Below, piece after piece: positions 51,418-60,764 of a stretch of DNA of 64,000 nucleotides. Origin of the DNA: Diacronema lutheri (taxonomy: Eukaryota > Haptophyta > Pavlovophyceae > Pavlovales > Pavlovaceae); NCBI GenBank assembly GCA_019448385.1, contig JAGTXO010000041.1, positions 186,001 through 250,000 of the forward strand. The letters run 5' to 3'. A program made the translations under genes and the position numbers. The notes beneath the pieces were generated by a model. That model had not been told where the DNA came from, ran no database searches, and saw only the letters and a list, made by a program, of their open reading frames with translations. Positions within the stretch are counted from its first letter, which is position 1, and each line of letters begins with the position of its first letter.

Positions 51418-52426
51418 TGTCCTGCGGCAGCAGCGGCGTGCCGCCCTCCAGCCCGCCGTGCGCGCGCGCAGCGGCCGCGGCTTTGCGCGCGCTCGCGGCG
51501 ACCGCCTTGCGCGCCGCATCGACCTGGCGCAGCCGCGGCCGCTCGAGCGCGTCACGCGCGTGCGCGCACTCGCGCAACCGGAGCAGCAGCCGCACGCGCT
51601 CATCCGTCGAGAGCGTGTAACGGCCGTTCCTGACGAGCGTGTCGCGAGCGCGATCGACCGCGTCGGCTGGGCGCGGCGTGAAGGCGAGGCCACGCGACAG
51701 CGTCTTGAAGCGTGACTGCGCCGCCTCGTCCTCGACGAGCGTCAGGTGCAGCGCGAGCAGCTGCAGGTTTGTCGGGCCGCGGCTAGCCGGCGCGCCGGCC
51801 GCGCCGGGCGTTGACTGCTGCTCGCCATCGCCGTACAGCGGCCGGACGAGCTCGCGGCAGTTGCGCGCCTCGGCGCGCTCGTAGGCACCGGCGGCGGGCG
51901 CGAGCTGCGCCCACGCGCTCTCCGTGTTGCGCGCCACCTCCGCGCCGTACGTGCGCACGCGCGCGAGGATCGCGCCGAGCTCGCGCCGCACGACGACGAC
52001 CGACGCGTTGCGCAGCGGCGTGCGCAGCCGCCAGAAGGAGTCGACGTCGGAGGCCTGCACGACGGAGACGCCGGTGGAGTGATCGGTCAGCCACGCGTCG
52101 CGCGCCTTGCGCTCGCGCAGCACGCCCACGCGCCGCTGCCCGTCCGCGTCGCGGTACGCGATGACGTGGCCGACCACCTCCGCGTCGACGGCCGTCCGCA
52201 GGTTCGCCTCGCCCGGGCGCGGGAGCGCGCGCGCCGTGGACGCGTCGCTCGGCTCGACGAGCGGCATGACGAGCGGCGACGCCGGCTCGTCGCACAGGCC
52301 GCGCGAGCCGACCGGCAGCCGCGCGCGCGCGCCGACGCGCCGGAGCACGCGGAGCATGCCGGGCGACGTGCTCGAGTCTGACTGCGCGGCAAAGGTTGCC
52401 CGGTTGGCCCCACCCCAACCCAGCAT
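48944..52426 (-). CDS. RNB-domain (RNase II/R-type) exoribonuclease, organellar
   Basis: 1,160 aa from the first ATG, or 1,137 from Met at 52357. The latter gives a mitochondrial/plastid-like leader (MLRVLRRVGARARLPVGSRG). The RNB domain (about 600-1010) has VLTIDGEEAEEIDDGVSVE with the catalytic Asp cluster, WVHVHVASPTVRI, and AYAQVTSPLRRSLDLVAHHQ. A C-terminal S1-like segment (PGERLRVRVHKVHAHRGMLG) ends the fold. The region between contains a poly-Gly run (GCC repeat at 51370-51415) and a long Ala/Ser linker. RNB enzymes degrade RNA 3' to 5'. The first ATG overlaps the start of the divergent ICMT-like gene, so 52357 (67-bp gap) is preferred. Confidence 0.85.
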
Positions 52427-53153
52427 GGGAGTGCTGGGCGCAGTGCTGCTCGTCGGGCTGGCCTTCAGCCCGTCGCACCGAGGGCGGCCGCGCGCGCTCG
52501 GCTCGCGCGCGCCTGCGGCCGTACGCCAGCTCGCCGCACCATTCGCCTCCGCGTCCAAGGCCGACCAGGGCGCGACGGACGGCGCGTGGTTCGAGGGCCT
52601 GCGCTCGGGCGTGCGGCGCGGGCTGCGCAACATCTCCGACGGCGAGCCTGGGCAGCGCGGCGAGGCATACGTGGGGGTGCAGCTGCTTGCGCTGATCCTC
52701 GTCGTCTTTGGCGACCTGCCCGGCTTGCCCCTCCTCCGCCTCCTCCACCTGATCCTCGGTCCGTTGTGCGTGTCGAGCGGCTGCGTGCTCGTCGCGCTCG
52801 CCGCCTTCCGGCTGGGCAGCAACCTCTCGCCGTGGCCGGTGCCGGTCGCGGAGAACGTGCTGCAGACGACGGGCGCGTATGCCTGGTGCCGCCACCCGAT
52901 GTACGTCGGGCTGCTCGTCCTCGCACTCGGCTGCGCGACGATGGCGCAGAGCGTGCCGCGCGCGCTCGTCACGGTTTGCCTCGGCCTGTGCCTGCGCGCG
53001 CAGGCGCTCGTCGAGGAGAGGCGGCTGCGCGAGCGCCACGCCAAGGTGTGGGACAGCTACGCCGCCAGCACGCCGCGCTTCATCCCCGCCGCGTTCGCGC
53101 GCCTACCGCTCGAGCGTGTGCAGCGCGCGTGGAGCGGCGACCGGTCGCAGTGA
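52425..53153 (+). CDS. ICMT/PEMT-like membrane methyltransferase, plastid leader
   Basis: 242 aa. MGVLGAVLLVGLAFSPSHRG is a signal peptide with a Phe near the cleavage site, typical of bipartite plastid leaders. Several membrane helices follow. The isoprenylcysteine methyltransferase-type core is TTGAYAWCRHPMYVGLLV (about 145-162) and the C-terminal E-E-x-x-L ... Y-x-x-Y-x-x-x-T-P-R-F-I-P pattern is VEERRLRERHAKVWDSYAAS followed by TPRFIP. These motifs bind S-adenosylmethionine and the lipid-linked acceptor. Plastid relatives methylate lipids or quinones, but the substrate here is unknown. Confidence 0.82.
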   Translation: MGVLGAVLLVGLAFSPSHRGRPRALGSRAPAAVRQLAAPFASASKADQGATDGAWFEGLRSGVRRGLRNISDGEPGQRGEAYVGVQLLALILVVFGDLPGLPLLRLLHLILGPLCVSSGCVLVALAAFRLGSNLSPWPVPVAENVLQTTGAYAWCRHPMYVGLLVLALGCATMAQSVPRALVTVCLGLCLRAQALVEERRLRERHAKVWDSYAASTPRFIPAAFARLPLERVQRAWSGDRSQ

Positions 53154-53253
53154 GCCTCGAGGCCACGCTCGAGGCGCGCGGGCGACCGCATGTGCGCGCG
53201 GCAGCAAGGCAAGTGGGCTGCAGCGGCGGGATGTGTGACACTGACCCAGTACT

Positions 53254-56200
53254 TTAGCTCTGGGGCCCAAGCACGCTGTTCCGGTACAGCTGCAACCAGT
53301 GGTGCGCGCTCTGCGCGCTCGCAGCCTCCTGAGAGCGCAGCGCGGAGAGGCGCGCGCCGAGGTCGGGCGAAGGCGGAGCGCCGCGCGCGGACGCGGCGGC
53401 GGCTTCGCGGCTGCCGGGCGGAAGAGCCGCCGGCAAGAGGTCCGCGCGCGCGTGCGGCGACGCCCAAGCGGCGGGGGCCTGCCATGCTGACGCCGCCATG
53501 AGCGCCGATGCAAGCGGAGGGGTCGCACCGCACCAACCGCCGCCGTCGCAACTGCGCGCAGACAGCGGCGCATGCGCGGGCGGCCCGTGCGCACATGCAT
53601 GCGACGGCGGCGGCGTGGGCCTCGCGTCATCGAACGATGCGCTCAGCGCCTTTGCGTGCGCTCGCGGCGGCGTGGCGCGCGTCCAAGGCTCCCGATCCCA
53701 CGCCGCGCACGCTGCCTCGCTGGCACCGCATGCGTGCAGCGCGTGCGCATGCGCCAACTGGTGGCCGTCGGCTGACGAATGCGCGCGCTGCTGCGGCTGT
53801 GGCTGCACGACGCCTGCTGGGCGCGCGGGCGCGCTCATCGGCGCCGTGCCGTCTGCCGATCCGCTCTGCGCATCCCGCGCGCCCGCCTGCGCGCCCACGG
53901 CGCGCGTCGCGTTTCGCTCGGTCTGGGACGCCGTGTCGACCCCGTCGCGAGCCCCCACCTCCGCCTGCGCGCCCACGGCGCGCGTCGCGTTTCGCTCGGT
54001 CTGGGACGCCGTGTCGACCCCGTCGCGAGCCCCCACCTCCGCCTGCGCGCCCACGGCGCGTGTCGCGTTTCGCTCGGTCTGGGACGCCGTGTCGACCCCG
54101 TCGCGAGCCCCCACCTCCGCCTGCGCGCCCACGGCGCGCGTTTCGCGGCCGTCGGTTTGCGAGGCGGCGCCGCGCGCCTCGTCGGACAGAGCGGCCCGAC
54201 CAACCTGCGCGCCGCTCTCCGCGCGGCGCGCGGTCGCCTGCGCGCCGACGCTCGCGGTGCGCACCCCCACCGTCTGGCACGCGGCGCCCACCGTCTGGCA
54301 CGCGGCGCCCACCGTCTGGCACGCGGCGGACGCGCCGACCACCGACGGCGGCGGCCCGCGCGGAAGCGAAGTGGCGGCACGGCCGGGCCTCGCGGGTGGC
54401 TGCCTTGCGGGCGACTGCCGTGCGTTACCATCGACCGCACGATCGGCGTTGGCACGAGCGCGGCGCGCGTCGGCTTGGGCGACGCCGAGCTGCGCGCGCA
54501 GCGACGCCACCTCGCTCTCCGCGGCTGCGAGCGCGCCGACGCGCAGCTCGAGCAAGCTGATCGAGCTCGCGGCCGCGGCGCCGTGCGCGCGCGCGGCGCC
54601 CAGCTCGCGCTGCGCGGGCGCCCGAGCATTTTCATTTTCGGCGTTCGCAGCCGCGCGCGCCGACGTGTCCGCGTCGGCGCGCGCGCACTCGGCGGCGTGC
54701 GCGTGCTCGCGCACGTCGACCGCGCTCTCCTCCACCGCAAGCAGCAGCCGGGCGAGCCGCGCCTCGGCCGCGCTCTGCTCGGCGGAGGCCGCGGCCACCG
54801 CTGCCAAGTACTCGCCGTGCGCCCGTGCCGCGTCGGCGCGCGCAGCGGCCGCGACGGTGCGCAGCCCCTCAACGTCCGAGCGCGCGGCGCGCTCTGACAC
54901 CGTGAGCTGCTCCAGCTCGGCGCGCGCGGCCGCCGCGTCCGCGCGCGCAGCGTCGGCGGCTGCGCGCGCGGCTGCGCCATCAACGACGGCGCGGTCGCGC
55001 TCGGCGCGCGCGGCCTGCGTGTCCGCACCGGCGGCCGCCTCCGCAGCGGCAGCCGCGTCGGCGCGCGCGCACGCGGCCACCTTGTCCGCGATGGCGGCGT
55101 CGGCGACCGCGCGCATCTCCGCCGCACCGGCACTCGCGCGGTCGCGCTCGGCGCGCGCGGCCTTCGCGTCCGCATCGGCGGCCGCCTCCGCAGCGGCAGC
55201 CGCGTCGGCGCGCGCGCACGCGGCGATCTTGTCCGCGATGGCGGCGTCGGCGACCGCGCGCATCTCCGCCGCACCGGCACTCGCGCGGTCGCGCTCGGCG
55301 CGCGCGGCCTTCGCGTCCGCACCGGCGGCCGCCTCCGCAGCGGCAGCCGCGTCGGCGCGCATGCACGCGGCGATCTTGTCCGCGATGGCGGCGTGTGCGA
55401 GAGCCCTTGCCTCTGTTGCGTCGCGCCGTGCCGCGCTCTCCGCTTCTCTTGCCGAACGTGCCTCCGCCTCGGCAACGCCGCGCGCGAGCAGAGCGTCGGC
55501 AAGCGCGCGCGCCGCCTCCGCCGCGCGCGCCGCGTCGGCGCGCACCAGGCCGTCGAGCGAGGCGGCGACGAGGCGCGCGCTCGCCTCGCCCTCCGCCGCC
55601 TGCACGGCGAGCAGCGAGCGCGCGCGCGATGCTGCACGCGGCAGCTTGTCGTCCCCCTGCCCCTTCCCGTTGCCAACCGCAAGACACATGTGCTCCGCGT
55701 CGCGCCACTCTGCGCGTGTATCGAACGAGTCGCCGCCGGCCGCGCGGCTCGGCCGCTGCGGGCTCGGCTCGTGCGCGGCGGATCCTGGCGCGCCGCGCCA
55801 CTCGCTCGGCTCGGAGGACGCGAGCCGATCGGCCGCGCCGTGCGCGGGCGCGCCCAGCGCGGGCGTGCGGAGCTGTAACGGCCATGCGGAGGGTGCGGGC
55901 GAGGAAGGCACGCGTGCGTTGGACGAGGGCAGCGGCTGTTGTGCCCACCAGGCGGGCACGGATTGGCGGTGCGGCGAAGAGGGCAAGGCGGAGGCGCCGG
56001 CATCGTCCCCATCTGCGCCCGTGCCCGCGCCCGCGCCGCGCAGCGGCGGCCGCAGCTTCCGCTCGAGCGCGTCGGACCCGGCGGCGACGGCCACGTGCTC
56101 GACGCTCGAGTCCGCGTCCACCGCGCCGGCAGCGCGCGCGGCCGGCTCGGACAGCGCGCGCGCCGCATGCGGCCACGCGACCGCAGGCGCGGGCACAAGT

Positions 56201-57567
56201 GTGAGCGTGAGCAGCTCCGCGGCCGCGAGCTGCAGCGCCGCCGGCGCGCGTGCGCCGGCGGCGAGCCCGTCGGCGGGCGGCGTAGTGCCCCCGCCGCCCG
56301 CCGCGCCGCCCGCCGTGCCGCCGAGCAGCAGCAGCGTGGCGCGCACGCCGCCGTGCGCCACCGTCGCCGTCGAGCGGATGAGCGACAGCACGTGCCCTGA
56401 GCGGCCGCCGGGCGCCTGACCGCTGACGGCAAGCGCCTCCCAGCGCACGTCACGCACGTGCAGCATCGCCGCGTCGGCGAGGGGACGGCCGCCCGCGCCC
56501 GTGCCGCCATGGATGATTGCGACGCCCGCGAGCGGCACGAGCGCCGCGGCCGCGTTGTAACGCGCCGCCGGAGCGGCGCCGTGCGCTCTCAGCTCGCCCA
56601 GCCGCAGATCGAGCCCCTGGGGCTTTTGTGAGGGCTGCGCCGGCCCGGGGCACATGTCCGGCACGTTGGCGGCGTCGACGCGCGGCTCGGCGGCGGCATG
56701 CGCGTTCGCCCAGAGCTGCGCGCCCGCGTCGCCGGCATCGCTGCCGTCGCCACCGCCGCGCCGCTCGCAGCCCAGCCGCAGCAGCTGCGCGGTCGGCGAG
56801 CCGCGCACGGAGCCGCCGAAAATGAAAGCGCGCCATGGCTCGGTGGGGTGCGCGAACGCGACGGCGCCGAGCCGGCCAGCGGCAACGGGCGGCGAATCGG
56901 ACACAGATGGTGGTAGCACGTCACGCGCGCCATATGCGTCGCCCCCGCTCTCGCCCTCAGCGTGCGCGCCGCCGTCGACTCGCGCGCGCGCGCGTGGCTC
57001 GGCGGCCACGCACGACACGCACGATGCGAGCCAGCGCGCGCGCGGCGAGCCGGCGGTGGGTAGCTGCAGCGCGAGCGGCTCGGCGGCGTAATGGCCCGCG
57101 CGCTCGCCCGCTGGCGTGACAAACCCGCCGTAGAAGACCAGCACGGGCGCTGCACCCTCCGCCGCGCCGGGCGAAGCGCGCAGCGCGCAGCCGCAGTGCG
57201 CGACGCGAGGCGCCGGCTCGTGGCCGTCGGCAACGACGCGGCGCCACTGCTGCGCGACGAGGTCGAGCGCGTGCAGATCGTTAAACACTGCCTGCCCGTC
57301 GCCGCCGCCGAACACGTAGAGCTCCTCGCCCACGAGCGTCGCAGCGTGCCACGCGCGCGCGGCCGGCGGCGCGCCGGCGGCCGCGCCCGGCGCCCAGCGG
57401 AGCGTGCGCGTGTCAAGGACGGAGAGCTGCGCGCCAGAGGAGGGCGCGCCGCCGAGGACAAAGAGCCGCTCGCCGAGGGGCGCAGCACTGTGCCCGATCC
57501 GCGCGCCCGGTGGCGGGCCGAGGGTCTCCGCGACGGCCCAGTCGCCGGACGCGTTCACCTGCGCCAT
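53254..57567 (-). CDS. Kelch-repeat, coiled-coil protein with LC8-type motif array
   Basis: 1,437 aa, one exon. The N-terminal ~450 residues form kelch blades (IGHSAAPLGERLFVLGG; WHAATLVGEELYVFGGGDGQ; AVFNDLHALDL). A low-complexity linker leads to an Ala/Arg/Glu coiled coil with 49-residue repeats (about 700-1000). Near residues 1080-1215 three CQTVG units, one SQTDG and three 26-residue repeats with TASQTER give seven Q-T motifs of the kind bound by dynein light chain LC8. The C-terminus is disordered and ends QLYRNSVLGPQS. A scaffold on microtubule motors or cilia is inferred. Its stop is 100 bp from the ICMT-like stop and it is divergent from the RRM gene. Confidence 0.75.
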   Translation of the reverse strand: MAQVNASGDWAVAETLGPPPGARIGHSAAPLGERLFVLGGAPSSGAQLSVLDTRTLRWAPGAAAGAPPAARAWHAATLVGEELYVFGGGDGQAVFNDLHALDLVAQQWRRVVADGHEPAPRVAHCGCALRASPGAAEGAAPVLVFYGGFVTPAGERAGHYAAEPLALQLPTAGSPRARWLASCVSCVAAEPRARARVDGGAHAEGESGGDAYGARDVLPPSVSDSPPVAAGRLGAVAFAHPTEPWRAFIFGGSVRGSPTAQLLRLGCERRGGGDGSDAGDAGAQLWANAHAAAEPRVDAANVPDMCPGPAQPSQKPQGLDLRLGELRAHGAAPAARYNAAAALVPLAGVAIIHGGTGAGGRPLADAAMLHVRDVRWEALAVSGQAPGGRSGHVLSLIRSTATVAHGGVRATLLLLGGTAGGAAGGGGTTPPADGLAAGARAPAALQLAAAELLTLTLVPAPAVAWPHAARALSEPAARAAGAVDADSSVEHVAVAAGSDALERKLRPPLRGAGAGTGADGDDAGASALPSSPHRQSVPAWWAQQPLPSSNARVPSSPAPSAWPLQLRTPALGAPAHGAADRLASSEPSEWRGAPGSAAHEPSPQRPSRAAGGDSFDTRAEWRDAEHMCLAVGNGKGQGDDKLPRAASRARSLLAVQAAEGEASARLVAASLDGLVRADAARAAEAARALADALLARGVAEAEARSAREAESAARRDATEARALAHAAIADKIAACMRADAAAAAEAAAGADAKAARAERDRASAGAAEMRAVADAAIADKIAACARADAAAAAEAAADADAKAARAERDRASAGAAEMRAVADAAIADKVAACARADAAAAAEAAAGADTQAARAERDRAVVDGAAARAAADAARADAAAARAELEQLTVSERAARSDVEGLRTVAAAARADAARAHGEYLAAVAAASAEQSAAEARLARLLLAVEESAVDVREHAHAAECARADADTSARAAANAENENARAPAQRELGAARAHGAAAASSISLLELRVGALAAAESEVASLRAQLGVAQADARRARANADRAVDGNARQSPARQPPARPGRAATSLPRGPPPSVVGASAACQTVGAACQTVGAACQTVGVRTASVGAQATARRAESGAQVGRAALSDEARGAASQTDGRETRAVGAQAEVGARDGVDTASQTERNATRAVGAQAEVGARDGVDTASQTERNATRAVGAQAEVGARDGVDTASQTERNATRAVGAQAGARDAQSGSADGTAPMSAPARPAGVVQPQPQQRAHSSADGHQLAHAHALHACGASEAACAAWDREPWTRATPPRAHAKALSASFDDARPTPPPSHACAHGPPAHAPLSARSCDGGGWCGATPPLASALMAASAWQAPAAWASPHARADLLPAALPPGSREAAAASARGAPPSPDLGARLSALRSQEAASAQSAHHWLQLYRNSVLGPQS
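53905..54140 (-). repeat. Three 78-bp coding repeats carrying SQTER
   Basis: Near-identical 78-bp units encode 26 residues including VGAQAEVGARDGVDTASQTE. In-frame period and very low divergence point to recent expansion or selection for motif copies. Confidence 0.85.
54261..54326 (-). repeat. Three 21-bp coding repeats carrying CQTVG
   Basis: Exact tandem copies encode A-A-C-Q-T-V-G, placed just before the SQTER repeats in the protein. Confidence 0.85.
55030..55400 (-). repeat. 147-bp coiled-coil coding repeats
   Basis: About two and a half units of 49 residues (ADAAAAAEAAADADAKAARA, then ERDRASAGAAEMRAVADAAI, then ADKIAAC) extend a coiled coil without shifting the frame. Confidence 0.8.
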
Positions 57568-57648
57568 CGCATCCCCAACTCCGGTGTATTTCTAAATTGA
57601 ATTCCCACTCCAGGGGAGCGAGAGCGTGCGGGCGGCGCGGGAGGCGGG
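57568..57648. promoter_or_regulatory. 81-bp divergent promoter (kelch / RRM)
   Basis: This gap lies between opposed start codons and holds a conspicuous AT-rich core (GTATTTCTAAATTGAATTC, 57584-57602) in otherwise very GC-rich DNA. Confidence 0.55.
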
Positions 57649-58674
57649 ATGAGCTCGTCGTGGGCGGATGCGACGGAGGAAGAGCCAATGCCGGCGCTCC
57701 CGACCTCGACGTACGTGTCCGCTCCGCAGCCGTCCGGGCCCGCGCCCGCCGCGCGGCTCGCCGCGCCCGTCACGCTGCCCGAGCGGCCGCCGTTTGTCGC
57801 GTACGTGTCCAACCTCCCGTTCTCGTCGTCGGAGGCCGACGTGCGCGCGCTCTTTGGCGCGCTGGCGATCGAGCCGACGGGGGTGCGGCTGCCCGTCGAG
57901 AAGGGCTCGGACAAGCACAAGGGCTTCGCCTACGTCACCTTTCAGGACGGGCCGACGCTGCTCGCCGCGCTTCACGCGAACGGCGGCGCCGTGCAGGCGC
58001 GCGCGCGCGCGCGGCGCGCGAACGCCAGGCCGAGCGCCGCGTGCGCCCGCAGGCGCATGCCACGGCTCACAGCAGGTGGTGCTGTTGCGCCTGATGCACC
58101 CGCCCGCGCGCCCGCGCGCTTCCCCGCGCCGCAGGGCCGCGCCGCGCGCGTGAGCATCGCCGACCCGACGTCCAACCCTGGCAAGCTCGCGCGCACCGAC
58201 CGCCCGGGCGCGAAGAGCTTCTTCAGCGCAGGCGGCAAAGCCGCGCCCGCCGGACCTGCTGACTTTGCGGGCACGTGGCGTAGCTCGCACTCGGCCGCGC
58301 CGCCGCCGGCGCCGCACGGCGCAGCGCGTGGCGCCGGCCACGGCGCGGGCCGCGGTGCGGGCCGCGGTCCTGCCACCGAGCCAGCCGTCAAGGGCGCGCG
58401 CGCGCCAGCGTCGCCGGCCGAAACGCACCCGCCGCCGCAGACCGCGGCCGCAGCGGGCGCGGCCGTCGCCCCGGGCGGCGGGCGTGGCGACGGCGCCGCG
58501 CCGCCGCCCGCGCCGGCGGCCGCGGCAGCGCCGCCCGCGACTCGCGCGCCAGCGCCCAAGGCGCCCAAGCCCGTCGCGGCGCAGCCGCCGCCGCGGCCCG
58601 CGCCAAAGGCGAACGCGTTCGCGATGCTGGCCGCCGACGACGATGGCGACGCGAGTGGCGCCGACAGCGACTGA
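57649..58674 (+). CDS. eIF4B/eIF4H-like RRM protein
   Basis: Exons 57649-57990 and 58135-58674 give 293 aa. The RRM has RNP2 in PPFVAYVSNLPFSSSEADVR (VSNLPF) and RNP1 KGFAYVTF. The intron (GTGCAG...CCGCAG) lies just before the last RRM strand, and splicing joins LHANGGA to GRAARVSIADPTS, as expected for the family. The intron is 144 bp with no stop, so retention would keep the frame and disrupt the RRM. A Gly-Arg-rich (RGG-like) stretch and a Pro/Ala tail follow, ending NAFAMLAADDDGDASGADSD. Such proteins assist eIF4A during translation initiation. Confidence 0.78.
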   Translation: MSSSWADATEEEPMPALPTSTYVSAPQPSGPAPAARLAAPVTLPERPPFVAYVSNLPFSSSEADVRALFGALAIEPTGVRLPVEKGSDKHKGFAYVTFQDGPTLLAALHANGGAVQARARARRANARPSAACARRRMPRLTAGGAVAPDAPARAPARFPAPQGRAARVSIADPTSNPGKLARTDRPGAKSFFSAGGKAAPAGPADFAGTWRSSHSAAPPPAPHGAARGAGHGAGRGAGRGPATEPAVKGARAPASPAETHPPPQTAAAAGAAVAPGGGRGDGAAPPPAPAAAAAPPATRAPAPKAPKPVAAQPPPRPAPKANAFAMLAADDDGDASGADSD

Positions 58675-59069
58675 GCGGGCGGGGCCGTCCGCAGCCGGGC
58701 GGGCACAGCTTTGCGCTCGCGCCGCGCCGAGCCGAGCCGTGCAGGTGGCATTTGCCTGTCAGCGTGGCCGTCAGCGTGCGCGGCGCCGTCACGCGCGCGG
58801 TGCGGCGCGGCGCGGTTTCCGAGCCCGGTTCCGCCTTTGGCTCTGGGTTCGCAGCTTGGGCATGCAGCCCATGATGGCGACGGTTTCAAAAGAGCATCCG
58901 ATGCCCACGCGCGAGGGGTGGCGCACCATCGCTGCCCCCAACCGTCTCGTCGGCCTGTCATCAGTCGTGACTCGTGAACCGTCAGCCGTGTGACTGACAG
59001 ACGCGTGGACGACGCGACAACGCGACTCGGACTCGTCGGTGACTTTTTTGGGCTGTGGCGAGCGACGCC
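58675..59069. other. Intergenic, no gene seen
   Basis: 395 bp between two plus-strand genes. Short direct repeats of GTGAC/CGTGAC occur around 58960-59030. This is the presumed promoter region of the Zn2Cys6 gene, and a T-run lies at 59044-59049 just before its first exon. Confidence 0.5.
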
Positions 59070-60508
59070 ATGATCGCCTGCCAGGTGCGGCCGTCCGCCC
59101 GCGACTCTCCGTGGAGGCGGGGCGGCTCACGCGGCGCGGCGCGCGCGTGCGCGCGAAGGCGTGCCGCGCGTCCAAGGTCAAGTGCGACGTAGCGCTGCGC
59201 ACGGCGGCGCCGTGCAGCCGGTGCGAGCGCCTGTGCCTCTCGTGCGCGCAGCCGCCGCCCGCCAAGCGTGGCCGGCCAACGGCGGTCGCGCCGCGCACGG
59301 CAGACGTGGTGAGCGGCGTTCGCACGTTTGTCCAAGCCGACGGCGGCTGGCGCTTAGCAGCGCCGCCGCTCGCCTCGCCGAGCGCCGAGAATGGCTGCGC
59401 CGCGCCGCTGCAGGACGAGGGTGCATTCGTCCCCCCCCCTTCTTTTTTTCCCGCCGCGAGCGGCGCGCGCGCCAAGCACGCGCCCGAGCGCCAAGAGCCG
59501 CCCGCCCCCGCTTTGTCGCCCGCGAGCATGATGGTGCACAAGTTCCGCGAGGCGCTGCCGCACGCGCTGCGCCGTCTCGGCACCGACGTGCGAGCGCAGG
59601 CCGTAGCCATCCGCCAGTTCGTCACACTCGCGCGTGCGCTCAACGACTCGAGCGCGATGGGTTACGGGCTGCTCCTCGCCGACCAACTAGGTCTTGGCGT
59701 CGATGACGTGGTGCACTTTGCGGCTGAGCCGCGCGCCGACTGCGCCCAGCCGCTTCCCGCCTTTTTGCTCGAGTGGCACGAGTCCTCGTGCCCAACGCTG
59801 TGCAGGTACGTCGATGCAAGCGGCGTGCACTTTTTGCCAAACCGGCAGATGCGCCTCACCTTCCTCCCGGCGGAGGCTTCGCACGACCAGCCCGTCTCGA
59901 TGCGCCGCTTCGCCACCTCGCCGCTCGTCGCGTCGCTCATGGTGTCGCCCACATTCGCGCGCTCCGTGTCGGCGCTCCTCGCGTCGTGCATCTGCGAACT
60001 GAGCAGCGCCGCCGCTGCGACGGCGTTCGACGCCGCGGTGCTCCACCACACGAGCGCTCAGAACGACGAGGTCGTGCGCATCCACACCGCCGACGGTCGG
60101 ATGCGCCCGTTCCGGCTGAGTGCGCGCGCGTGCTCGCGCGAGCATGGGCGCGTCGTCATCACGGCGCTGCGCTTCGAGGCGGCGGATGGGGGCGGCACGG
60201 AGGTGCGGATGGGCGCAGATGGGGACCGAGCTCAGCTCGCGCTCGACGCGAGCAGCACCGCGCCTTCACTGCCGCACGACGCGCGTTGGGCGGATGCGGC
60301 GCAGCACGCGGGCGAGGCGGGTGCGAACGCTCTCTCACTTGACGAGCTGAGCGAGCTGCTCGACGAGGCGGAGATGAGCAGCACCCTTGGCGCCGAGGCG
60401 GGCGCGGGCGCAGCCGCGTGGAGCGCGCCTACCACCGCGCTGCTCCTCGACGAAATGATCGCCATGGGGGTGTGCGTCGCGGGTTTCGATGTGCGAGTTG
60501 AGACTTGA
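59070..60508 (+). CDS. Zn2Cys6 zinc-cluster transcription regulator
   Basis: Exons 59070-59084 (15 nt, MIACQ) and 59159-60508 give 454 aa. Splicing supplies the missing first Cys and completes the binuclear cluster: C-Q-A-C-R-A-S-K-V-K-C, x9, then C-S-R-C-x6-C (CSRCERLCLSC), spacing C-x2-C-x6-C-x9-C-x2-C-x6-C. Without the first exon the cluster lacks one ligand. A basic linker follows, then an unrecognised helical/globular domain (about 150-400) and an acidic C-terminal segment (LSLDELSELLDEAEMSS) that may activate transcription. The 74-bp intron has a GAAG acceptor, weaker than the window's usual GCGCAG. Confidence 0.75.
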
Positions 60509-60764
60509 GCTCGATGCAAGGCGTGAGTTCGGGTTCGCGTGCGTTCTAAACCCCGTTCACTCATGAAAAATCCCTAGTCGCGCGAGGCGCCAAAGTCGCC
60601 CCGCGCTTTCCCTATGGCGTGCCCCAAGGCCGCGCGCGCGCGCGCGCGCGCGCCGCTCGCGTTGCGCCCGCGGGCGGCCTAGGCGCGCCGCCGGCCAACC
60701 GCCCGGCCGAGGCGCCGCACTTGCGCCTGCACCGCGCACTGGCGCGATGGCGGCTTCGAGCGCG

